Part shown: positions 30,212 to 39,914 of the stretch, piece after piece | Numbering within the stretch: the first letter of the stretch is position 1 | How the letters are laid out: each line of letters starts with the position of its first letter | NCBI RefSeq assembly: GCF_022113815.1 | Contig: NZ_SGOM01000012.1 | Span: 1 to 64,000, forward strand | Direction: 5' to 3' | DNA: 64,000 nt | DNA from: Vibrio cincinnatiensis | Lineage (GTDB): Bacteria; Pseudomonadota; Gammaproteobacteria; Enterobacterales; Vibrionaceae | Notes under the pieces: model-generated | The model's input: the letters and a program-made list of their open reading frames with translations, nothing else | Told to the model about the DNA's origin: nothing | Database searches by the model: none | Position numbers and translations under genes: made by a program

Positions 30212-30624
30212 AAAAGAAAACCCCGCGGGCAAAGCCCTGCGGGGTTATGGTCTTACTCGCAGCAATCCAGCTACTAAATAGGTGCTCCCTGCATCTATTC
30301 CTTGATAGTGTGCTATTCCTTCAGCGTAATCCGTTCATCGCCTTCCTAGCGGTGTCCTCGATCATCCTGATCTGCTAACCATCCTGTTAGCGCACATTAC
30401 TTGTTCCCTGAGCAGTGTCCTTGACATCATCCTGATGTTTAGTCCTTGCCTCATCCAGAGGGGTCCATTGTCATTCCGTTGTCGCTACCATCCTAGTAAC
30501 GATCGAGTCCGTTCAATGTCCTTGATGCTATCCTTGCCGATTGTTTATCCTCAACAATCGCGCCTTCATCCTGAAGCTCACTATCCTTAGTGATTCCTTT
30601 TCCCTGTCAGCATCCTTCCGACAC
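30212..30624 (-). ncRNA. csrB: CsrB/CsrC-family regulatory RNA
   Basis: On the minus strand about 400 nt consist of short hairpins and spacers with more than twenty GGA motifs. Many are AGGAT loops on small stems (for example GATCAGGATGATC, CTAACAGGATGGTTAG, CTTCAGGATGAAG). This is the architecture of CsrB, which sequesters the RNA-binding protein CsrA. The near-3' segment GTAGCTGGATTGCTGCGA resembles E. coli CsrB closely. A strong terminator ends it (GC stem with arms 30221-30230 and 30235-30244, then TTTTCTTTT). A -10 TAATAT and -35 TTGTGA set the start near 30624. Vibrios have several Csr RNAs; which paralogue this is cannot be told here. Confidence 0.92.
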
Positions 30625-30629
30625 CCTCC

Positions 30630-30657
30630 ATATTACGGATTTGTCTGAACCTCACAA
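30630..30657 (-). promoter_or_regulatory. Promoter of the CsrB-family RNA
   Basis: Minus-strand TTGTGA (30652-30657), a 16-bp gap and TAATAT (30630-30635). Confidence 0.6.
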
Positions 30658-30715
30658 GAGTAGGAAATTGATGATTTTATCCATACTTTGATGTCTTTTG
30701 TCTATATTTCTTACT

Positions 30716-30728
30716 TATCAATAAGTTA
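30716..30728. promoter_or_regulatory. IHF consensus site upstream of the CsrB-family RNA
   Basis: TATCAATAAGTTA matches WATCAANNNNTTR exactly. It lies between the distal activator site and the promoter, where DNA bending by IHF would bring them together. IHF binding at E. coli csrB is established; here it is inferred. Confidence 0.55.
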
Positions 30729-30781
30729 AATTGTTTTCTTCGGTTTTTGTCAGTAAGGAAAGCGAGATTTACTTACTTATT

Positions 30782-30799
30782 TGTGCGAGATCTCTTACA
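30782..30799. promoter_or_regulatory. VarA/GacA/UvrY-type upstream activating sequence
   Basis: On the minus strand TGTAAG-AGATCT-CGCACA. The left half-site matches the GacA-box consensus TGTAAG-N6-CTTACA exactly and the right half at four of six positions. It is centred about 165 bp upstream of the predicted RNA start, similar to the distal UvrY site of E. coli csrB. Confidence 0.65.
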
Positions 30800-30851
30800 A
30801 GAGCTCAGGGCGATTTACTGCTGTTAAAAAATAGCTTCGTAGGCTTAAACG

Positions 30852-31508
30852 CTATGTCAGCACGCTAAACAGTGCTTGGCATAGAATGATTGAGCCAATT
30901 AAGCTAAAAATTATGCCACAGAGCGCGTCAATATAACGATGGGCTTGCTGCAATCGACGTTGCAAGCTTTCTGTTGAAAGCATCCAAGCCAGTGATGCGA
31001 ACCATAGCAGCGATAATCCCCATAGAATAATTAAAGCGAATCCTTTTCCTTGTAGCGACATCTCAGTTGGTACTAGGGTCGACATCAAGCTAATGAAAAA
31101 GACTAAGGCTTTCGGGTTTAAAATATTGGTGATAAAACCCCGCGAAAAAGCCTGACGTTTGTTACTGAGCAGCAAAACAGGACGTGAAGAGGTTTGGTCA
31201 GTGGTTGTTTGCCAATGTTGTACCGTGTGTCGTAAGGCATGAAGGCCGAGATAAAGTAAATAACCCCCTCCTGCGAGCTGTAAAATCGCAAACAAAACGG
31301 GGTGCTGATGCACTAAGTAGCTGATGCCCGTCAAGCTCAAGAGTGAATGAAGAAAAATACCACACGATAGTCCAAGTGCGATAAATAGACCGGTTTTTCG
31401 TCCGTACCGTGTCGCGTTTTGGATCACTAATGCGACATCCGGCCCCGGACTCATTAAGGCGATGAAATGGACGCTAGCAAGCGTAAGTAGTAGGCTGATT
31501 TCGTTCAT
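30852..31508 (-). CDS. LysE/RhtB-family amino-acid exporter
   Basis: 218 residues with five to six hydrophobic helices and the LysE-superfamily start (LASVHFIALMSPGPDVALVIQNATRYGRKTGL), including the conserved SPGPD. Members export amino acids such as homoserine or threonine; substrate unknown. It lies 75 bp downstream of an AraC-type regulator on the same strand, which may control it. Confidence 0.85.
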   Translation of the reverse strand: MNEISLLLTLASVHFIALMSPGPDVALVIQNATRYGRKTGLFIALGLSCGIFLHSLLSLTGISYLVHQHPVLFAILQLAGGGYLLYLGLHALRHTVQHWQTTTDQTSSRPVLLLSNKRQAFSRGFITNILNPKALVFFISLMSTLVPTEMSLQGKGFALIILWGLSLLWFASLAWMLSTESLQRRLQQAHRYIDALCGIIFSLIGSIILCQALFSVLT

Positions 31509-31583
31509 GGTTAAGTCTTGTGATGAATCATTTGCAATAGCCTGCCAGAAGAATGGGCCAGACGATTGTAAATTTTTGACATG

Positions 31584-32378
31584 TTAGTTAATCGCTGAGG
31601 GGGATACGCCATAGGTGAGTTTAAATGCTTTGGTAAAATGAGCTTGATCGTAAAATCCAACTTGCAGAGCAACGTCAGTACCACACACACCACGTTGCAA
31701 GAGTTTCATGGCTTGCTCTAAGCGTAGCCGAGAAAACCAGGCATAAGGGGTGATGCCCATTTGTGCTTTAAAATGTCGTTGAAACTGTGTTGGGCTTAAT
31801 TGACAAAGTTGCGCGAGTTGCTCTAACCGTATTGGCTGATCTAAATGAGCGAGTAAAAACGCTTTCAATGTCCCGATGGTCTGTTTACCTAAAGGAATAA
31901 TGGGCTGTGGTTTATGGACACCATAGCGGGAAAGTAGTGAGTTAAAGCCTTCATAAGGTAAGCAATCTTTCGCCAGTTGGCTTAAGTGGGGCTGAGTCAA
32001 CGCTTTGTGGAAGTGATCTAATTGTGAAAAGATGGCGCTATCACTCACAATCAGATGCTTAAAGCGGATGATGTTTTCTGGCGAAGAAAGCTCAAAATAT
32101 TCACTAAACCACTCGGGTGTAACGGAAAAAACTCTCACTTGATAACCGGAATCTAACAACGACCGACCATCATGTAATTCATCCGGAGGCATAATGACCA
32201 CTTCTCCCGGTCCAACCAAATGCTGATCTCCACGGTGAGCAAACTTTTGTTGCCCACCGGTGATGAGTCCAATGTGGAAATCCAAATGGTAATGACGCCG
32301 AAAAGCAAACTTTTTATAGTCTGCTTCAATCAAGCTTATCGCTTGGTGCGGTGTTGAATAATAGTGAACTTTGTCCAT
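31584..32378 (-). CDS. AraC-family regulator with N-terminal cupin
   Basis: 264 residues. The cupin-like ligand domain occupies about 1-150 (FRRHYHLDFHIGLITGGQQKF, then GPGEVVIMPPDELHDG). The two helix-turn-helices of an AraC C-terminus follow (IRLEQLAQLCQLSPTQFQRHFKAQMG and GTDVALQVGFYDQAHFTKAFKLTYGVSP). Probably regulates the adjacent exporter; no effector can be predicted. Confidence 0.87.
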   Translation of the reverse strand: MDKVHYYSTPHQAISLIEADYKKFAFRRHYHLDFHIGLITGGQQKFAHRGDQHLVGPGEVVIMPPDELHDGRSLLDSGYQVRVFSVTPEWFSEYFELSSPENIIRFKHLIVSDSAIFSQLDHFHKALTQPHLSQLAKDCLPYEGFNSLLSRYGVHKPQPIIPLGKQTIGTLKAFLLAHLDQPIRLEQLAQLCQLSPTQFQRHFKAQMGITPYAWFSRLRLEQAMKLLQRGVCGTDVALQVGFYDQAHFTKAFKLTYGVSPSAIN

Positions 32379-32452
32379 GTGAAATCAGTGGTGGAATAAA
32401 CATCATCTTACTAAGTTAGCGGCTGGAAAAACGCTTGTCTTGTAAAAAATGA

Positions 32453-33355
32453 TCAGCGATTGCGACGTCTACGGTTATAGACGGCGGCATCAAAGCTAAA
32501 TACCAACAATGCTCCCCAAATAAATAGAAAGGTCACGGCTTTATCACTAGAGAAAGCTTCGCCATACACCAACACGGCCAATAGAAACATAAAGCTTGGC
32601 CCAATATATTGGAAAAAGCCGAGCGTGGATAATTTTAGCCGAGTGGCTGCCCCAGTAAAACAGAGCAAAGGGAGTGTGGTGATAATGCCCGCACTGACCA
32701 GCAAGAGATTCAGGTGCCAGTCATTGCTTGTCAGTGAGCTGGTGGACGAATCTGCCAGAAAAAACAGATACAAAGTAGCCACGGGTAGTAACACTAACGT
32801 CTCAATAAATAAACCACTTTGTGCGCCGACGCCCACTTTTTTACGCAGTAAGCCATAGATACCAAAGGTGGAGGCGAGCGCTAAAGCGACAATGGGAATA
32901 GAACCAAATAAGATTAACTGAATCCCCACTCCAATGGCGGCTAACAGTACGGCAAACCACTGCAATTTACGTAGTCGCTCACCTAAAAACAGCATCCCGA
33001 GAAAGACGTTCAGAAGGGGGTTGATGTAATAGCCTAAGCTGGCATCCAGCATATGGTTGGAGTTAATTGCCCAGATAAAAATCAGCCAGTTTCCCCCGAT
33101 CAATAGAGAGGTCAGTAGCAGATAGAACAGCTTACTTTTTGACTGAAAAACATTGATTACGGCTTTCCATTGGCGGCCAAAGTGCAACAGCCCAGCCAGT
33201 AAAAAAAAGGACCAAATGATTCGGTGGCTGAGAATTTCAAGTGGGGAGACCTGACTAAGCTGTTTGAAATAAATCGGGGCAATACCCCATATGGTATAGG
33301 CACAGATGGCGAATATAATGCCTTTCTTGGCTTCTTGTTGTTGTTCCGGTGTCAT
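32453..33355 (-). CDS. rarD: RarD, EamA-family transporter
   Basis: 300 residues with ten predicted helices and the RarD start (GIIFAICAYTIWGIAPIYFKQLSQVSPLEILSHRIIWSFFLL). EamA-family drug/metabolite exporter; RarD was named for chloramphenicol sensitivity, but the physiological substrate is unknown. Ends with an Arg-rich cytoplasmic tail (NRRRRNR). Confidence 0.88.
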   Translation of the reverse strand: MTPEQQQEAKKGIIFAICAYTIWGIAPIYFKQLSQVSPLEILSHRIIWSFFLLAGLLHFGRQWKAVINVFQSKSKLFYLLLTSLLIGGNWLIFIWAINSNHMLDASLGYYINPLLNVFLGMLFLGERLRKLQWFAVLLAAIGVGIQLILFGSIPIVALALASTFGIYGLLRKKVGVGAQSGLFIETLVLLPVATLYLFFLADSSTSSLTSNDWHLNLLLVSAGIITTLPLLCFTGAATRLKLSTLGFFQYIGPSFMFLLAVLVYGEAFSSDKAVTFLFIWGALLVFSFDAAVYNRRRRNR

Positions 33356-33530
33356 GCTTTACATCTCGTTGAGTACGCAACCATGAATATTGCGAATAGG
33401 CCGCCAGTATAGCGTGTAAATCGGATTCCTCGAACATTTTGCGGTTTTATTCACCGACAAAGGGCACTACAATAGCCGATCTGTTCTGATGCTGAAGTAT
33501 CAGTCTCCCCACTCATAATAAAGAGCCAGC

Positions 33531-35366
33531 ATGACCGCCACTTTACTCGCTGAACAATCGGATTTCGCCTTGCACCCGCAGCATGTATTGCGTGAGGTTT
33601 TTGGCTATCAGACTTTTCGAGTCGGCCAACAAGAGGTGATTGAGGCGGCGGTGGCTGGTCAAGACAGCTTGGTGATCATGCCAACAGGTGGGGGCAAATC
33701 GCTCTGTTATCAAATTCCAGCCCTTATCCGCGACGGCGTTACTGTGGTGATTTCTCCGCTGATTTCGCTGATGAAAGATCAGGTTGACCAACTTAAAGCA
33801 AACGGTGTGGCGGCTGAATGTGTGAATTCAACCCTGAGTCGAGAAGCGCTACAAAGTATTTATCAACGTATGCATGCGGGCCACCTTAAACTTTTGTATG
33901 TGTCACCGGAACGGGTTCTCACCTCCGAATTTATCGAACGGCTCAACCATCTGCCAATCGCTATGATTGCAGTGGATGAAGCGCACTGCATTTCACAATG
34001 GGGGCATGATTTTCGCCGCGAATATGCCGCATTAGGTCAGCTTAAACAGCAGTTCCCTCATATTCCGTTTATGGCTTTGACCGCCACCGCCGACGATGCC
34101 ACTCGCGGCGACATCTTGCACCGCCTGCAACTCAATGAGCCGCATATTTATCTAGGTAGCTTTGATCGCCCCAATATCCGTTACTCATTGGTCGAAAAGC
34201 ATAAACCCGTGTCGCAAGTGATTCGTTATTTGGAAACCCAAAAAGGGTTATGCGGGATTATCTACTGTGGTAGCCGTAAAAAAGTGGAGATGTTGACGGA
34301 AAAATTGTGCAACAACCGTATTCGTGCCGCCAGCTACCATGCAGGAATGGAAGCCGATGAACGCGCTTATGTTCAAGAAGCGTTTCAGCGAGATGATATT
34401 CAGATCGTGGTGGCAACGGTTGCCTTTGGGATGGGTATTAATAAACCCAATGTCCGTTTTGTGGTGCATTTTGATATTCCGCGCAATATTGAATCTTATT
34501 ATCAGGAAACCGGACGAGCCGGGCGCGATGGTTTGCCTGCCGAGGCGATGATGCTGTATGACCCCGCTGATATTATCTGGCTGCGACGTATGCTGGATGA
34601 AAAAGAAGAGGGGCCACAAAAACAAGTCGAAAGCCATAAGCTGACCGCTATGAGCCATTTTGCCGAAGCGCAAACCTGTCGTCGCCAAGTGCTGCTCAAC
34701 TATTTTGGCGAATACCGTGATAAGCCGTGTGGTAACTGTGATATTTGCCTTGATCCGCCTAAGCATTTTGATGCAACCGAACAGGCGCGCAAAGCGCTCT
34801 CTTGTGTGTATCGAGTTAACCAAAGTTTTGGCATTGGTTATGTGGTGGAAGTGCTGCGTGGGATGCAAAATATCCGTATTCGTGAAAATGGCCATGACAA
34901 GCTCTCCACTTACGGCTTAGGGCGCGATCATAGCCATGATTACTGGGTTAGTATCTTTCGGCAGTTGATTCACAAAGGGTTACTGCACCAAAACATCACT
35001 CGCAACTCGACTTTACAGTTGACGGAAGAAGCGCGTCCGGTATTACGTGGTGATAAAGCGATAGAGCTGGCGGTGCCCCGTTTAGATACGGCCGCTCGGA
35101 CCGTAAAAGCCGATAAACTATCGAGCAAGAACTACGATAAAAAACTGTTTGCGAAATTGCGTAAGTTACGTAAATCCATTGCTGATGAGGAAGGCTTACC
35201 GCCTTACGTGGTCTTTAGTGACGCCACCTTAATTGATATGGCGGACATTTTACCCACCTCTTATGGAGAGATGCTGGCAGTCAATGGGGTCGGACAACGC
35301 AAACTGGAAAAATATGCCGACCCATTCTTAGATGCGATTCAGGAGCATTTGACCGGACATGGCTGA
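33531..35366 (+). CDS. recQ: RecQ, ATP-dependent 3'-5' DNA helicase
   Basis: 611 residues, SF2 helicase of recombinational repair. Walker A is MPTGGGKSLCYQIPAL, the DEAH box is DEAHCISQWGHDFR, motif VI QETGRAGRDG. The zinc cluster is formed by CRRQVLLNYFGEYRDKPCGNCDIC, followed by a winged helix and a C-terminal HRDC domain (about residues 530-605). Overlaps the next gene by eight bases. Confidence 0.96.
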   Translation: MTATLLAEQSDFALHPQHVLREVFGYQTFRVGQQEVIEAAVAGQDSLVIMPTGGGKSLCYQIPALIRDGVTVVISPLISLMKDQVDQLKANGVAAECVNSTLSREALQSIYQRMHAGHLKLLYVSPERVLTSEFIERLNHLPIAMIAVDEAHCISQWGHDFRREYAALGQLKQQFPHIPFMALTATADDATRGDILHRLQLNEPHIYLGSFDRPNIRYSLVEKHKPVSQVIRYLETQKGLCGIIYCGSRKKVEMLTEKLCNNRIRAASYHAGMEADERAYVQEAFQRDDIQIVVATVAFGMGINKPNVRFVVHFDIPRNIESYYQETGRAGRDGLPAEAMMLYDPADIIWLRRMLDEKEEGPQKQVESHKLTAMSHFAEAQTCRRQVLLNYFGEYRDKPCGNCDICLDPPKHFDATEQARKALSCVYRVNQSFGIGYVVEVLRGMQNIRIRENGHDKLSTYGLGRDHSHDYWVSIFRQLIHKGLLHQNITRNSTLQLTEEARPVLRGDKAIELAVPRLDTAARTVKADKLSSKNYDKKLFAKLRKLRKSIADEEGLPPYVVFSDATLIDMADILPTSYGEMLAVNGVGQRKLEKYADPFLDAIQEHLTGHG

Positions 35367-35664
35367 GTTTGGCTTAAGTGAATATTTAGCCTCGCAAGGG
35401 CGCATTATTTTACGTATTCCACCATGGGATTTTGACGCTTTTCCTGAGCTAGCCGAGCGTCTACTCCGGTTACTTTCGGCGACGGTGATCGAAAAACAGT
35501 TGGATGCCGATATGCATAGCTGGCTGATCGATTTTGAAGGTTGCCATCTGTTGCTACGAGCGGAACATTACAGCACCAGTGTATGGATTGAAGCCATGAG
35601 TGAAGGGCAAAGCCGTGAAGAGCTGGACTTTATCGCTCAGCTTTTGGCTAATCGGGTGCGATAA
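35359..35664 (+). CDS. DUF3630 family protein
   Basis: 101 residues starting inside the last codons of recQ, so probably translationally coupled. The sequence (GRIILRIPPWDFDAFPELAERLL, then WLIDFEGCHLLLRAEHYSTSVWIE) fits the small DUF3630 family found next to recQ in vibrios. No catalytic motif; function unknown. Confidence 0.75.
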   Translation: MAEFGLSEYLASQGRIILRIPPWDFDAFPELAERLLRLLSATVIEKQLDADMHSWLIDFEGCHLLLRAEHYSTSVWIEAMSEGQSREELDFIAQLLANRVR

Positions 35665-35729
35665 GTCCGCTCTTGGTGATTTGGCAAAAAGGTCATTTCA
35701 CCTCAATATCGGTTCGTTGCAAATGAGAG

Positions 35730-37568
35730 TTATGGTTCGGTGGTTTCCCCAATGAATCCACCAGTTTGATGATCCCACAACTGAGCATAAAGACCATGAC
35801 GGGCGAGCAGTTCTTGGTGTGAGCCTTGCTCAATGATCTCTCCCTGATCCATTACGATTAAACGGTCCATGGCCGCAATGGTAGAAAGGCGGTGTGCAAT
35901 CGCAATGACGGTTTTACCTTCCATCAGCCGTTGTAGATTGTCTTGAATCGCAGCTTCCACTTCGGAATCGAGAGCCGATGTCGCTTCATCCATAATTAAA
36001 ATGGGCGCATTCTTGAGCAAGACCCGAGCAATCGCAATACGCTGACGTTGCCCTCCGGAGAGTTTCACCCCGCGCTCACCCACTTGTACATCGTAGCCAC
36101 TATTCCCGCTCTCATCTTGTAGAAGATCAATAAAGTCATAGGCTTCTGCTTGGTGGCTGGCATCCATCAGCGCTTGTTCATTGGCATCTGGGTTGCCGTA
36201 GAGAATATTGTCACGAATCGAGCGGTGCAGCAGTGAGGTATCTTGAGTGATCATACCGATTTGCTGTCGTAGTGACTGTTGCGTGACTTGGTCGATGGCT
36301 TGCCCATCTATCTCTATCTTACCAGATTGAATATCGTAAAAGCGGAGCAGGAGATTCACTAAGGTTGATTTTCCGGATCCAGAACGGCCAACAATGCCCA
36401 CTTTTTCACCCGCTTTAATATGCAGGTTTAGGGCGTTAAATACAGGTTTCTGCTCGTTATAGCGAAAAGAGACCTGATGAAAACGAATATCGCCCTGGGT
36501 CACGGTAAGTGGCTGTGCATTGGCGGCATCTTCAATGTCTACCTCATTGGCAATGGTATTCATGCTATCGATGACCATACCAATACTTTCAAACATGCCG
36601 CGAATCTCCCACATGATCCATTTCGACATACCTTGTAAACGCAGGGCAATGCTGATCCCAATCGCAATCACGCCAACAGTGATGGATTCGGCTAACCAGA
36701 GTTGAATGGAGAGTGCTGCAATAGAAAATAGCAACAGATAGTTCAGGACATCAACGCTGTACAGTAGGCTGGTTAAGGTTCGCATCTGTTGATATACAGT
36801 GGCGAGATAGCCTTTCATGCCTTGTTGGGCATACTCAGTTTCTCGCTGAGAGTGGGAAAATAATTTGACGGTCGTGATATTGGTATAGGTATCGACAATA
36901 CCACCAGTCATGGTGGACTGCGCATGCGCTTGCGCGGTCGAAATGCGTTTTAAACGGGGGATAAAGTAGCATTGAATCAGAATATAGAGGTAGAGCCAAA
37001 TCACAATGGGGAGCACCAATATTTGATCAGCACTGGCGATCATGACCAACATCGAAATAAAGTAAACCGAGATATAGACCGATAAATCCACCAGTTTCAT
37101 CACCACCTCACGTACGGAATGCGCACTTTGCATCACTTTGGTGGCGACGCGCCCCGCAAAATCTCGATGGAAGAAGCCGACACTTTGTTTGAGTAGGTAG
37201 CGGTGTACCCGCCAGCGGATCGACATTGGGTAGTTACCCATAATGGTTTGGTGTAGCAAGTTTGAGTGAACCAACGCCAAAATCGGCATGATGACTAACA
37301 CCAGCGCCGCCATGGTGAGTAGGGAAGTGCCGTTATCTTCCCAGAAGTGGGTACGGTCACTATGACTGAGCATATCCACCAACTCCCCTAAATAGCGCAC
37401 CAACGTGACTTCAGCGATCGCCACGCAAGCACTGAGTAGAGACATGACCAGCAGTGGTTTTTCAAACCCCCGAGTGTAATAACGGCAAAAGCCAAATAGG
37501 GTTTTAGGCGGTTGTTGGGGATCGTGCTCAGGGAACGCGTTGGTAAGATTTTCAAACCATTGAAACAT
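35730..37568 (-). CDS. ABC exporter, fused membrane and ATPase domains (MsbA-like)
   Basis: 612-residue half-transporter. The N-terminal six-helix membrane domain spans about 35-345 and the ATPase about 370-600. Walker A is GRSGSGKST, the signature LSGGQRQRIAIARVLL, Walker B ILIMDEATSALD and the H-loop IAHRLSTI. It should work as a homodimer exporting a lipid, drug or peptide; substrate unknown. Single gene, divergent from fhuA. Confidence 0.87.
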   Translation of the reverse strand: MFQWFENLTNAFPEHDPQQPPKTLFGFCRYYTRGFEKPLLVMSLLSACVAIAEVTLVRYLGELVDMLSHSDRTHFWEDNGTSLLTMAALVLVIMPILALVHSNLLHQTIMGNYPMSIRWRVHRYLLKQSVGFFHRDFAGRVATKVMQSAHSVREVVMKLVDLSVYISVYFISMLVMIASADQILVLPIVIWLYLYILIQCYFIPRLKRISTAQAHAQSTMTGGIVDTYTNITTVKLFSHSQRETEYAQQGMKGYLATVYQQMRTLTSLLYSVDVLNYLLLFSIAALSIQLWLAESITVGVIAIGISIALRLQGMSKWIMWEIRGMFESIGMVIDSMNTIANEVDIEDAANAQPLTVTQGDIRFHQVSFRYNEQKPVFNALNLHIKAGEKVGIVGRSGSGKSTLVNLLLRFYDIQSGKIEIDGQAIDQVTQQSLRQQIGMITQDTSLLHRSIRDNILYGNPDANEQALMDASHQAEAYDFIDLLQDESGNSGYDVQVGERGVKLSGGQRQRIAIARVLLKNAPILIMDEATSALDSEVEAAIQDNLQRLMEGKTVIAIAHRLSTIAAMDRLIVMDQGEIIEQGSHQELLARHGLYAQLWDHQTGGFIGETTEP

Positions 37569-37656
37569 GCAGAAGTTGACCTAGGTTAATGAAAGTAAGA
37601 GTGGTTCGCATTTCTTCTTTTAATTGTGAGAATTATTAGTAAAATACCAAAACAAT

Positions 37657-37675
37657 AATAATGATAATTAAAATA
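37657..37675. promoter_or_regulatory. Fur box upstream of fhuA
   Basis: AATAATGATAATTAAAATA matches the 19-bp Fur consensus at 14 positions, about 35 bp before the fhuA start. An additional Fur-like half (GAGAATTATTA) lies at 37628-37638. Indicates iron repression of the siderophore locus. Confidence 0.7.
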
Positions 37676-37709
37676 GTTCTCAAATACTACCGCAGAGGTT
37701 TTTCCTAAT

Positions 37710-39809
37710 ATGGTCGACATTCGCCCAACTCGCTTAATTTTGTCTATTCGTCATGCACTTTGTTTAACGATGATCCCGTATCTAGGAGGAATGAGCCCTT
37801 CGGTACTGGCGAACGAGCAGGCACCTGCTGCGGAGATAGAAACTATGGTGATCAGTGCTTCTGCCTTAAAAGTGGATACCCCTGCTCAGGAAACACCTAA
37901 GTCGGTGTCGGTGGTGACGGAAGAAGATTTACAATATCGCGCTCCCCAGAAACTCGATGAAGCCCTGCGTTATACCGCCGGAGTGATGGCTCAGCCTTAT
38001 GGCGCAGATAACGATACCGATTGGTTGAAAGTCAGAGGGTTTGATGCCGCCTCTTATCTTGATGGGCATCGCCTATTTCGGGATGGTTATTATACTTGGT
38101 TGCTGGAGCCTTACGGGCTAGAGCAAATTGAGGTATTAAAAGGTCCGACGGCGATTTTGTATGGTGAAGCGCCTCCGGGCGGGGTAGTGAATGCGGTGCA
38201 GAAAAAGCCCACTGAGGTTCCCCAAGGTGAAATTAAGCTAGAAGTCGGTAATCAAAATCATCGAGGCATTGCCTTTGATTTTTCTGATTATGCGAATGAA
38301 CAAGGGTCGGTCCGTTATCGGTTAGTGGGGGCGATGAAAAATAGCGATGGCGAGCTCAATGGCTCAGAGAACCATCGTTACTACTTGGCACCCAGTTTAA
38401 CGATGGATCTTTCAGAGCGAACTCAGTTAACCTTATTAGCCAGTATCTTGGAAGATAAAGGCGTACCCACCAACCCGTTTTTTCCCGCAGCCGGAACCTT
38501 AATAGGGAGCGAGCATGGGCATATTGATCCCGCAACGAATTTAGGCGAACCGGATTACGATAAATATGAGCGCACTCAGATCTCGGTAGGTTATCAGTTA
38601 GAGCATGAGCTGGATGAGGTTTGGAAGTTATCGCAGCGCTTTAATTATGGTTACAACGAACTTTATCTCCGTAGCTCTTATGCCTTTCCTAATGATGATC
38701 CCTCGGCATCTGAAGTGCCTCGCGGTATCGTGTTTCGTGATGGGCGTACCCATAGTTTTAGCTTAGATAATCAAGCGGTAGCGAAGTGGTACTCCACACG
38801 GTTAGAACATACGCTCTTGATGGGGCTGGATGTGCAGCAGCATAAAACCAAAGGGATGGAGCAAGACAATTATAACTTTGGTAATATCAACCCGTTTCAT
38901 CCTGTCTATGGCAAATATAATCCTATTGATGAGGCGCTCTCCGTTGATCGTGACATTGTGAAACGCCAAGCCAGTGGTTATAGCCAGTATCAGCTCAAAC
39001 TGGATCAACAATGGGTCGCTACACTTGGGGCGCGATATGATTGGGTAAGTACCGAAAATGAAAGCCACAAGCAAGCTGAGAATGAAAGCCGTGATGATAA
39101 CCAATGGTCATTCAGTACCGGAGTGATGTATCTGGCTGATAATGGCTTGAGCCCTTATGTGAGTTACTCGCAATCTTTTGATGTGTTAAGCACCATCGAC
39201 TCCAGTACCGGCAAGCTGTACAAACCATTAGAAGGTGAACAGACCGAACTGGGGATAAAGTATACCCCTGCCTTTTTCAATGGCTATATGAACTTAGCTT
39301 GGTTCGATATTAAGCAAAAGAATGCGCTAGTGACGGATCCGGCAACCTTTCAAGCAACCCAAACTGGGGAAGTGACGTCACATGGTGTTGAGTTAGAAAG
39401 TGTTGGCTATCTGACTAAGCAACTAAAAATGACCGCCAGCTATACTTTCACCGATGCGAAAACGGAGGAAACCAATGGGCAAGGGAAAAAACAAGCAGGT
39501 TTAATTCCTCGCCATATGGCTTCGCTTTGGTTGGATTACAATGCAGCACCAATGGGCTTAGATGGATGGAATTTTGGTTCCGGCGTGCGCTATATCGGTG
39601 AATCAAAAGATAATCCGAAAAGCAGTGATCGCACTGTACCGAGCGCTACCCTTTGGGATGTAATGGTGTCGTATGACATTACTCCGCAGTGGCAAGCGCA
39701 GCTCAACATTAATAATGTGTTGGATAAAGAGTATGTGTCTGCCTGTGATTATTGGTGTTACTACGGTCAATCACGCAGTGCGGTATTAAGTGCAAATTAC
39801 CGTTGGTAA
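37710..39809 (+). CDS. fhuA: TonB-dependent ferric hydroxamate siderophore receptor (FhuA-like)
   Basis: 699-residue outer-membrane receptor. A signal peptide (to about residue 34, SVLANE) and plug domain (SVVTEEDLQYRAPQKLDEALRYTAGV, then IEVLKGPTAILYGEAPPGGVVNAVQKKP) precede a 22-strand barrel. The last residues end NYRW, with the aromatic terminus needed for barrel assembly. It imports ferric siderophore with TonB energy. Adjacent fhuC, fhuD and fhuB make a hydroxamate such as ferrichrome the likely ligand. V. cholerae has fhuA at the matching place. Confidence 0.88.
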   Translation: MVDIRPTRLILSIRHALCLTMIPYLGGMSPSVLANEQAPAAEIETMVISASALKVDTPAQETPKSVSVVTEEDLQYRAPQKLDEALRYTAGVMAQPYGADNDTDWLKVRGFDAASYLDGHRLFRDGYYTWLLEPYGLEQIEVLKGPTAILYGEAPPGGVVNAVQKKPTEVPQGEIKLEVGNQNHRGIAFDFSDYANEQGSVRYRLVGAMKNSDGELNGSENHRYYLAPSLTMDLSERTQLTLLASILEDKGVPTNPFFPAAGTLIGSEHGHIDPATNLGEPDYDKYERTQISVGYQLEHELDEVWKLSQRFNYGYNELYLRSSYAFPNDDPSASEVPRGIVFRDGRTHSFSLDNQAVAKWYSTRLEHTLLMGLDVQQHKTKGMEQDNYNFGNINPFHPVYGKYNPIDEALSVDRDIVKRQASGYSQYQLKLDQQWVATLGARYDWVSTENESHKQAENESRDDNQWSFSTGVMYLADNGLSPYVSYSQSFDVLSTIDSSTGKLYKPLEGEQTELGIKYTPAFFNGYMNLAWFDIKQKNALVTDPATFQATQTGEVTSHGVELESVGYLTKQLKMTASYTFTDAKTEETNGQGKKQAGLIPRHMASLWLDYNAAPMGLDGWNFGSGVRYIGESKDNPKSSDRTVPSATLWDVMVSYDITPQWQAQLNINNVLDKEYVSACDYWCYYGQSRSAVLSANYRW

Positions 39810-39855
39810 TCCTTATCACATCTTATGCTACAGACCAAAGCGTAAGGCGTGCATG

Positions 39856-39887
39856 ATTCCCGTTGCGACGGGAATTTGATTTTTTTA
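39856..39887 (+). terminator. Hairpin with T tract between fhuA and fhuC
   Basis: ATTCCCGT-TGCG-ACGGGAAT followed by TTGATTTTTTT, inside the fhu locus. Probably lets the receptor be made in excess of the ABC importer. Confidence 0.65.
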
Positions 39888-39914
39888 CTCTGGTCGATTT
39901 TCAAAGGAAAAGCG

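Noticed and set aside
30250..30620. Array of short repeated motifs that could suggest CRISPR or a tandem repeat
   Set aside because: Units are irregular small hairpins around AGGAT on the minus strand with no fixed repeat length or spacers; they fit a CsrB-type RNA.
34248..34895. 215-codon frame antisense to recQ
   Set aside because: Fully within recQ with no family features.
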